DNA from: CAYXVF01 sp964468125
GTDB taxonomy: Bacteria > Myxococcota > XYA12-FULL-58-9 > CAYXVF01
Length of the DNA stretch: 64,000 bases
Reading direction: 5' to 3'
Assembly (NCBI GenBank): GCA_964468125.1
Contig: CAYXVF010000007.1
Span: 1-64,000 of the forward strand
Both the position numbers and the translations under genes were made by a program. Under the pieces are notes generated by a model. The model had not been told where the DNA came from. It saw only the letters and a list, made by a program, of their open reading frames with translations, and ran no database searches. The first letter of the stretch is position 1; each line of letters starts with the position of its first letter. Positions 58,399-64,000 of the stretch are shown here, one piece after another.

Positions 58399-59133
58399 TC
58401 ACTCTTCAATGACGCGCGAGAAGAGCAGGGTGCACATGATCCAATACAAAACGTTGAATACGAGCAAGAGGGTGGTCCATGACGAAAGTTGGTTCATCGC
58501 GTCACCCTCTAAGCACAGCTGCGTCGCGCGCACGGCCGCGATCAAGCTCGGCACCAGAATCGGAAAGAGCAGAAGAGGCAGCAGAACGTCTCTCGCGCGG
58601 ATTTGCGAGGCGATCGCCGCATAGAAGGTGCCCGGCGCCGCGATCGCGAAGCAACCTAAACCCATTACGTAAGCAAGCTGCAGCGGAGAAGCGATGCTCA
58701 CTCCATAAAGGCCCACGGAAAGCGGCACGATGAGCAGGCAGAGCAAGCATAGGAACAACGCGTTGACGAGGGACTTACTCAGAAACAAGCCGCGAGCATC
58801 GACGGGCACGAGGCGCAGTCCCTCCATCGCATCGTTGTCCGCCTCCACGCGCATCGACTCGCCGAGCGCGAACGTGCTCGCGAGCAACAACGCGAGCCAG
58901 AGATAGCCCGGAGCATTTTCGGCCAGCAGCTTTGGCCGGGGGCCCGCCGCGAAAGAGAAGAGCAGCAGGGTCATGACGGAAAAGAAAATCGTCGCGTTGA
59001 TGCGAGCGCGACTTCGCCACTCGAGGCGAATATCCTTGCCAATCAACGTCAGCATGGATCCGAAGGTTCCAACCGCAGGTTGCGGCTGAACCTCGGGGCG
59101 GGCGGGGCTGTCGGTCATGCTGTGCGAGCTCAT
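58399..59133 (-). CDS. ccmB: CcmB, permease of the haem-handling ABC complex
   Basis: Protein of 244 residues starting at ATG 59133, which overlaps the ccmA stop (ATGA). Six hydrophobic helices; conserved GKDIRLEWRSRARINATIFFSVMTLLLFSFA, RVEADNDAMEGLRLVPVDARGLFLSKSLVNALFL and PLLLFPILVPSLIAAVRAT are the classical CcmB blocks. It forms the membrane part of CcmAB. Confidence 0.94.
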   Translation of the reverse strand: MSSHSMTDSPARPEVQPQPAVGTFGSMLTLIGKDIRLEWRSRARINATIFFSVMTLLLFSFAAGPRPKLLAENAPGYLWLALLLASTFALGESMRVEADNDAMEGLRLVPVDARGLFLSKSLVNALFLCLLCLLIVPLSVGLYGVSIASPLQLAYVMGLGCFAIAAPGTFYAAIASQIRARDVLLPLLLFPILVPSLIAAVRATQLCLEGDAMNQLSSWTTLLLVFNVLYWIMCTLLFSRVIEE

Positions 59134-59792
59134 GCCGCTTTCTCCACCGGTCGAATCGGCCCTTTGGGCTGCCCGGTGATCATCTCGAGATGCACGTCTC
59201 CGATGCGCTTGCCACGGGGAATGTCGTGGGTAGAGATGAAGAGGGTCGCCCCTTCCGCTTTGAGCTCGGCGATTACTTCTTCCATCAACGCGACGCCCTC
59301 CGGGTCCAACTGTCCAAAGGGCTCATCTAGGAGCACCAGCTCCGGCCTTGCGATCAGCACTCGCGCGAGCCCCAGGCGGCGCTTCATCCCCGCAGAATAG
59401 GTCCGGACCGTGCGTTCGCAGGCTTCGCCACTCAGTCCAACGCGTTCGATCGCGTCGCCGATCGTCGATCCGGGTCGCTGCACCAGCCGATGCAGCAGCG
59501 CGAGGTTTTCGCGTCCACTCAGATCCGAGTAGAGGTGGCTGTGGTGCGTGAGCAAACACAATCGCGAACGCACCTCATCGTGCTCACGAATTCCGTCCTT
59601 GCCGAAGAGCGTGAGGGAGCCGAGCGTTGGCCGCAGAGCGGTTGCGAGCACACGCAAGAGCGTCGTCTTGCCCGCCCCATTGGAGCCCGTCAGCAAGACC
59701 GTCTTGCCTGCTTCGACCTCAAACGACACGTGCGAGAGCGCCCAGTGCCGTCCAAAGCGCTTTCCTACGCCTTCGAGTTTGACCCATGACAT
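59130..59792 (-). CDS. ccmA: CcmA, ATPase of the haem-handling ABC complex
   Basis: Protein of 220 residues. Walker A TGSNGAGKTTLL (residues 36-44), Q-loop region CLLTHHSHLY, signature TYSAGMKRRLGLARVLI and Walker B LVLLDEPFGQLDPEG, with switch His in STHDIP. The signature YSAGMKRR is typical of CcmA. First gene of ccmABCDE. The start lies 26 bases from the divergent mutase gene, so its promoter must reach into that gene or be bidirectional. Confidence 0.94.
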   Translation of the reverse strand: MSWVKLEGVGKRFGRHWALSHVSFEVEAGKTVLLTGSNGAGKTTLLRVLATALRPTLGSLTLFGKDGIREHDEVRSRLCLLTHHSHLYSDLSGRENLALLHRLVQRPGSTIGDAIERVGLSGEACERTVRTYSAGMKRRLGLARVLIARPELVLLDEPFGQLDPEGVALMEEVIAELKAEGATLFISTHDIPRGKRIGDVHLEMITGQPKGPIRPVEKAA

Positions 59793-59818
59793 CGCGACCC
59801 CTTATTAGATATCCCACG

Positions 59819-61522
59819 ATGAACGAAGAGCAAATCAAGGCGTGGCTTTCGCGGGACCCGGATCATGAAACCCGTGAAGAGGTAAGCGCGCTTCTGGAAA
59901 GCGGTGATCACGACGCGCTCGTCGATCGCTTCCTCGGTCGTCTCGAATTCGGCACTGCCGGCCTGCGCGGAGTGCTCGGCGGCGGTCCCAATCGCATGAA
60001 TCGCCTGGTCGTGATCGAGAGCTCTCTGGGCTTTGCACGCTATGTGAAAGACTCGGTCGACGACGCTGCTGAGCGTGGCATTGCGATCGCTTACGATGGA
60101 CGTAGGAAGTCGGACGTCTTCGCGCGCGACGCGGCCGCTGCCTTCGCCCACCACGGCCTCAAGGTGCATCTGTTCTCGCGCATGATGCCGACGCCCGCGG
60201 GCGCCTTTGCGGTGAAGCACCTGGGTGCGGCTGCAGGGGTGATCATCACGGCGAGCCACAATCCCCCCGAATACAATGGCTACAAGGCCTACTGGGAAAA
60301 CGGTGCCCAGATCATTTCACCGGTAGACAAAGGCGTCGCCGCGGCCATCGACGAGGTGGCGAAGGCGCCCCTTCCGGAGCTCGACTTCGAGGCGGCGCGC
60401 GCAGCCGGCTCGATCGTCGAGATTCCCGAATCGGTCATCGAAGCCTATCTCGACGGCGTAGAAGCTCAGCTCATCCATCGCGGCGAAGGGGACCGATCCA
60501 TTGGCGTCGCGTATACCCCGCTGCACGGCGTCGGCGCGGAGCTCGTGAAGAAATCCATGGCGCGCGCCGGTTTTGAGCATCTTCGGGTCGTCCCGTCGCA
60601 GGAGCAGCCCGACGGTGAGTTCCCGACCGTTCGCTTCCCCAACCCGGAGGAGCCCGGGGCGATGGACGCAGTGCTGAAACTCGCGCGCGAGATCGACGCA
60701 GAGCTCGCTGTCGCCAACGATCCGGACGCGGATCGCCTCGCAGTCGCCGTCAAGGAGGGCGAAAGCTATCGTATGCTGACCGGCGACGAGATCGGCACGC
60801 TCCTCGCACACGATTTGCTCTCTCGCGCCTCCGACGATGCGGCGGTGGCGACGACCATCGTCTCCTCTTCTTTGCTGCGCTACATGGCGGAGGCGCGCGG
60901 CGTCGAGTACTTCGAGACGCTCACTGGCTTCAAGTGGATCGCAAACGGGAACATCGCGCGTCAGGCGGCGGGAAAACGCTTCCTCTTCGGCTACGAAGAA
61001 GCGCTCGGCTACACCATCGGCGACAACGTGCGCGACAAGGACGGCGTGGTGGCGATGGTCGCGTTCGCGGAGATGGCCGCCGTAGCCAGAAGTGCCGGCC
61101 GTAGCGTGCTCGACGACCTCTACGACATCTACCGCGAGCACGGGGTCGTGCTCACCAAGCAAAAGAGCCTGAAACTTCCTCCGGGCCCGCCCGTCGGGCG
61201 CACGCTGCGCGCGAAGCCACCGGAGACCATCGCCGGCCGCGCGGTCACGGCGATGGAAGATCTCGCGAGCTCGACCCGGCGCTTCATGGACGGTCGTGAA
61301 GAGTCGATCGACCTGCCGAGCAGTGACGTCCTGATTTACCGGCTCGAGGGCGACGCGCGCGTGGTGATCCGGCCCTCTGGGACCGAGCCCAAGCTCAAGT
61401 GCTACTACCTCGTGCGACGAGCGGTGGGTGACGGAGACCCACGCGCCGTGGAGCAGGAAGCGCGCGATGAGCTCGATGCGCTCCTGGATACGCACCAACG
61501 AGAGCTCGAGGCCATTCTCTGA
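59819..61522 (+). CDS. Phosphosugar mutase (PGM/PMM/phosphopentomutase-type)
   Basis: Protein of 567 residues from ATG 59819. Alpha-D-phosphohexomutase fold with LEFGTAGLRGVLGGGPNRMN, YDGRRKSD, catalytic serine loop IITASHNPPEYNGYKAYWENGAQI (Ser146, phosphoserine), the Mg site NDPDADRLAVAV, sugar loop ETLTGFKWI..., FGYEEALGYTIGDNVRDKDG and the phosphate-binding RPSGTEPKLKCYY. The length of about 570 and the GYEEALGY motif place it with PgcA/PGM2-type enzymes, which interconvert glucose-1/6-phosphate or ribose-1/5-phosphate. The latter role would link it to the nucleoside phosphorylases at 9.5 and 13.6 kb. Followed by a short GCCAC/GTGGC hairpin directly after the stop. Confidence 0.92.
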   Translation: MNEEQIKAWLSRDPDHETREEVSALLESGDHDALVDRFLGRLEFGTAGLRGVLGGGPNRMNRLVVIESSLGFARYVKDSVDDAAERGIAIAYDGRRKSDVFARDAAAAFAHHGLKVHLFSRMMPTPAGAFAVKHLGAAAGVIITASHNPPEYNGYKAYWENGAQIISPVDKGVAAAIDEVAKAPLPELDFEAARAAGSIVEIPESVIEAYLDGVEAQLIHRGEGDRSIGVAYTPLHGVGAELVKKSMARAGFEHLRVVPSQEQPDGEFPTVRFPNPEEPGAMDAVLKLAREIDAELAVANDPDADRLAVAVKEGESYRMLTGDEIGTLLAHDLLSRASDDAAVATTIVSSSLLRYMAEARGVEYFETLTGFKWIANGNIARQAAGKRFLFGYEEALGYTIGDNVRDKDGVVAMVAFAEMAAVARSAGRSVLDDLYDIYREHGVVLTKQKSLKLPPGPPVGRTLRAKPPETIAGRAVTAMEDLASSTRRFMDGREESIDLPSSDVLIYRLEGDARVVIRPSGTEPKLKCYYLVRRAVGDGDPRAVEQEARDELDALLDTHQRELEAIL

Positions 61523-61702
61523 GCCACCGGTGTGGCCATACTTCGGCTGTGGTTTCGCCTCTCGGGCTCACCACGATTTGACGGATGCGGGAGCGAGCCA
61601 TTTCGCATTTCGGGCTTGGCCGTGTCAGTATGGACGCGCGGCGGGCCCGCCGCGACGCAAGGATGGGAGCCAGACGCGGGAGGAGCCCGCGGAGGCCTGG
61701 AG

Positions 61703-64000
61703 ATGAAATTGGACCGATTGAGCCTCCTGACGCTCGCAGGCCTCTGTTCGTGCGTGGCGGATCCTCTTTCGAATGGGCAGCCTCTCCTCTGCAGCGAAGA
61801 CACCGAGTGTGAAGAGCGCTTTGGCGAGGGGTGGCGCTGCCTGAGTGGCGGTTGTGTGCTGAACGCCCCGCCTCAGATCGATGGCTTCGCGCTCGCCGAT
61901 GATGAATCCTTCGAGGCGGGCCCGTTCTTCGTCCGCCAGCCCATGACCGTGACCGTTCGGGTGGCCGGAACGGACTCGGACGGCGATACGGTCAGCTTCA
62001 CCTGGATCGAGGAAGAAGAGAGCCGCCCCCTGCCCGACCGGAGACCGGCGCAAAGCTTCACGGGTAATTCGATCACCATCGAGAGCACGACCCCCGGCCA
62101 ACCGCTCTCCCTCGGAAGCTACCGCTATCGTGTGGTGCCGAATGACGACCGCGTCGACGGCGCGGCGCGCACCGTCGTGGTGACGATCGTAGCGGCCGGG
62201 GACGTGATTTTCGTTTCGCAACTCACGGGCGAGGATTCAGACTCCTGCGGCACGATCGAGCGTCCATGCCGGAGCTTGGGTCAGGCGCTGAGCCGCTCCC
62301 CCGGTTCGACCATTCAATTGGCCGCCGCCGCGTCGCCGTACTTCTACTGCCTCGGACGAGACGCGCCGGGTACCTTTGCAGAGCCCGTGCCCATCGCGAT
62401 GGAGGGGTGCTTCGACCCGCTGAGCTGGGAGCCAGTCTCGAGTCGGCGCCGCGAGTGCGAGATCCAGTGCGAGCCCGATTCCATCACCGTCGACGCCGAC
62501 GAATTCGGTGTCGGACACGTGTTGGTCGGCCCGAGTAGACTGTACGACGTGACCCTCACCCTGAACCCACAGACCGTCCTCCCCGCCGAAATCGTCGCCG
62601 GCACCGCGTTGCTCCAGCCGAACGTAGATGTGAATGTGCCTGAATTCGACCGAATCGAGCTCACAAACGTCGATGTCGTCGCGCCCGGATGCGGCGATAG
62701 CTGCGTCTCCGTCGGGGTCGGAGCCCAGGACGTCGAGGTCGCGATCGATCGCGTCGACGTCGTCGCCGACGCTCGCGAGTTCAGCCCGGTGTTCTCGTTT
62801 ATCGGGATCTCCCTCGAGCGCAGCCGCGGCACGGTTGTCGGGGGCTTGCTGGGTGCAACCATTCCCAGCGCACCGGACGCGCGCAAGGACTTGGTGGCGC
62901 GCTCCCGGGGCCGGATTTCGCTCAACGCTCCGGCGAGCTCGGACGCGGTCGGGGTGAGCGCCATCGATTTTAGCGGGACCCTTCGAGGACTCGCCGTCAC
63001 CGGCGGTATCGGGCTTGGAATATCGGGGTTCAACCTCGAAGGCGGAAGCCCCGTCCTAGAGGACAACCTCGTAGACGTGCTGGGCTTCAGCACGCGCGCG
63101 GTTTCTGGCTTCACCCTGCATGACTGCAGCGCTGATGGCGGGTGCGCAATCTCGGGGGCGACTCCCGCAGACCGGCCACTGAACGCGATCGTGCGCAACA
63201 ACACGGTCTACCTCGCGGGCGCGAGCGAGCTCGAAACCAGCTCCCCGTGCGTCGGCCTCGGGGTTCAGCTCGACTCGAGGAGCGCCAACCAGGTGATCGA
63301 GTCGAACACGGTCGTGTTGGGCAGCGAGTTCACCCTCGGGATCGGCGCCTCGATCGCTCTCGACGATCAAGGATCGAATACGTCTTTCGCTTCCGTGAGC
63401 TCGAACCACATCGCGGTGCGTGGCGCCAATCGCGATGAGCTGTGCGTGCTCATCAACGGAGAGCTCGGTCTACCTTTCAACGCGGGACTTCTCGGCGTGC
63501 GCGTATCGGGCTCGACGCGGGCACGCGTGGACCGGAACCGCATCGAGATCGGTCACTTGAGCTCGAGCGAGGATCCCTACAGCGTCGGCCCAGAGCTCAT
63601 TTCCACGGGGATCTCCGTCACTAGCGCGCAGGATTCGACCGATCCCATGCGGGTGACTCAAAACGAAGTGTTGGTGGGACAGGGTCCTTCGCAGAGCTTC
63701 GCCCTCTCAACCGACACCTCACGGATCGAAATCGTCAACAACCTGCTCTACGGTGGCGATACGCCCCGCTCCGGCGGACTCCTGATTCTCGCGACGGACA
63801 ACGATGTCGACACGAACGGGCAATCTTCGACCCCTTTTCCGATCCTACGACACAATACGATCCACGGCGGCGGGGTACTGGGTCGCACCGCATCGAGCCG
63901 AGGATTGCAGCTCAGCCTGGCTCCGGTGTCGCTCGAGCTAGACAAACTGCGACGCATCGGAACACTCACGGGCAACCTCATCGACGGCGGCTGGGGCCAG
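61703..64000 (+). CDS. Large beta-helix lipoprotein, incomplete at right edge
   Basis: A single open frame of 766 codons from ATG 61703 (GGAGG 7 bases upstream) to the end of the window without a stop; it appears in no standard ORF list because it is unfinished. Signal peptide KLDRLSLLTLAGLCSC with lipobox-like LCSC. N-terminal part has a small Cys cluster (LLCSEDTECEERFGEGWRCLSGGCV), then a Ca-binding-domain-like beta region (GPFFVRQPMTVTVRVAGTDSDGDTVSFTW). From about residue 170 a right-handed beta-helix with repeated N-x-V turns follows (NNTVYLAG, SNTVVLGSE, NHIAVRG, NRIEIGHL, NEVLVGQG, NNLLYGG, HNTIHGGG), as in pectate-lyase-like or DUF1565 proteins; SDSCGTIERPCRSLGQAL is the usual start of such domains. 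Probably a surface-exposed carbohydrate-binding protein or lyase. Confidence 0.88.
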   Translation, partial: MKLDRLSLLTLAGLCSCVADPLSNGQPLLCSEDTECEERFGEGWRCLSGGCVLNAPPQIDGFALADDESFEAGPFFVRQPMTVTVRVAGTDSDGDTVSFTWIEEEESRPLPDRRPAQSFTGNSITIESTTPGQPLSLGSYRYRVVPNDDRVDGAARTVVVTIVAAGDVIFVSQLTGEDSDSCGTIERPCRSLGQALSRSPGSTIQLAAAASPYFYCLGRDAPGTFAEPVPIAMEGCFDPLSWEPVSSRRRECEIQCEPDSITVDADEFGVGHVLVGPSRLYDVTLTLNPQTVLPAEIVAGTALLQPNVDVNVPEFDRIELTNVDVVAPGCGDSCVSVGVGAQDVEVAIDRVDVVADAREFSPVFSFIGISLERSRGTVVGGLLGATIPSAPDARKDLVARSRGRISLNAPASSDAVGVSAIDFSGTLRGLAVTGGIGLGISGFNLEGGSPVLEDNLVDVLGFSTRAVSGFTLHDCSADGGCAISGATPADRPLNAIVRNNTVYLAGASELETSSPCVGLGVQLDSRSANQVIESNTVVLGSEFTLGIGASIALDDQGSNTSFASVSSNHIAVRGANRDELCVLINGELGLPFNAGLLGVRVSGSTRARVDRNRIEIGHLSSSEDPYSVGPELISTGISVTSAQDSTDPMRVTQNEVLVGQGPSQSFALSTDTSRIEIVNNLLYGGDTPRSGGLLILATDNDVDTNGQSSTPFPILRHNTIHGGGVLGRTASSRGLQLSLAPVSLELDKLRRIGTLTGNLIDGGWGQ

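Noticed and set aside
61523..61536. GCCAC/GTGGC hairpin directly after the mutase stop
   Set aside because: Five-pair stem without a T-run; too weak to list as terminator.
1..64000. CRISPR arrays, tRNA/rRNA genes, insertion sequences, integrases, replication origin
   Set aside because: No regular spaced repeats, no recognisable rRNA or tRNA stretch, no transposase or integrase domain in any real frame. tRNAs are hard to exclude by eye.

Overview
The window looks like a chromosomal segment of a GC-rich, diderm, heterotrophic bacterium, most likely a deltaproteobacterial/Myxococcota-type organism. This is an inference from style: many lipoproteins and Tat substrates, Cys-rich surface lipoproteins, a tad pilus locus, a c-heme maturation operon, two photolyases and a complete TonB/ExbB/ExbD/TtpC energy module. 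I saw no rRNA, tRNA, CRISPR array, insertion sequence or phage gene. Almost all the DNA is coding, with short intergenic gaps and many stop/start overlaps (ATGA, TGATG).

Layout. 0-4 kb: a lemA-TPM-TPM operon, a class II photolyase and an orphan exbD. 4-6.4 kb: two adjacent, badly decayed DUF1254/DUF1214 genes with duplication, deletion, homopolymer and inversion scars. 6.5-15 kb: a lipase-3 family hydrolase, then nucleoside genes (amidohydrolase, purine nucleoside phosphorylase, CNT transporter with an unusual secreted N-terminal domain, pyrimidine phosphorylase). 15-27.5 kb: Cys-rich lipoprotein, PhoD phosphatase, MMPL/RND exporter, a four-gene set (membrane protein, flippase-like protein, nitrilase, unknown protein) and a glycosyltransferase. 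27.5-38.5 kb: a tightly coupled tad (Flp pilus) gene run ending in an FHA protein and a GH57 enzyme with a very acidic tail. 38.8-44 kb: a four-gene operon of c-heme-motif lipoprotein, c-heme-motif exported protein, lipoprotein and Tat-exported protein. 44-47.3 kb: LolC/E-like permease, GH113-like hydrolase and a wrecked response-regulator gene. 47.6-52.7 kb: TPR, TonB, ExbD, ExbB, TtpC and DUF3450 in the order known for Vibrio/Shewanella TonB2 systems. 53-59.8 kb: a second, unrelated photolyase, a gamma-carbonic-anhydrase-like protein, acetoacetyl-CoA synthetase and ccmABCDE. 59.8-64 kb: a phosphosugar mutase and a beta-helix lipoprotein that runs off the right edge.

How the genes may work together. 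The nucleoside genes can import nucleosides, phosphorolyse them and, with the mutase at 59.8 kb, feed ribose-1-phosphate into sugar metabolism. CcmABCDE would deliver haem to exported c-type cytochromes such as the two CxxCH proteins at 39-41 kb. The TonB2-type module powers outer-membrane uptake, and its ExbD has a nearly identical copy at 3.6 kb. The tad locus is partial here: its ATPase, secretin, TadZ and prepilin peptidase are not in the window.

The least explained items are the four-gene cytochrome/Tat operon, the acidic-tailed GH57 downstream of the pilus genes, the CNT fusion, and the four-gene set at 20.9-26 kb.
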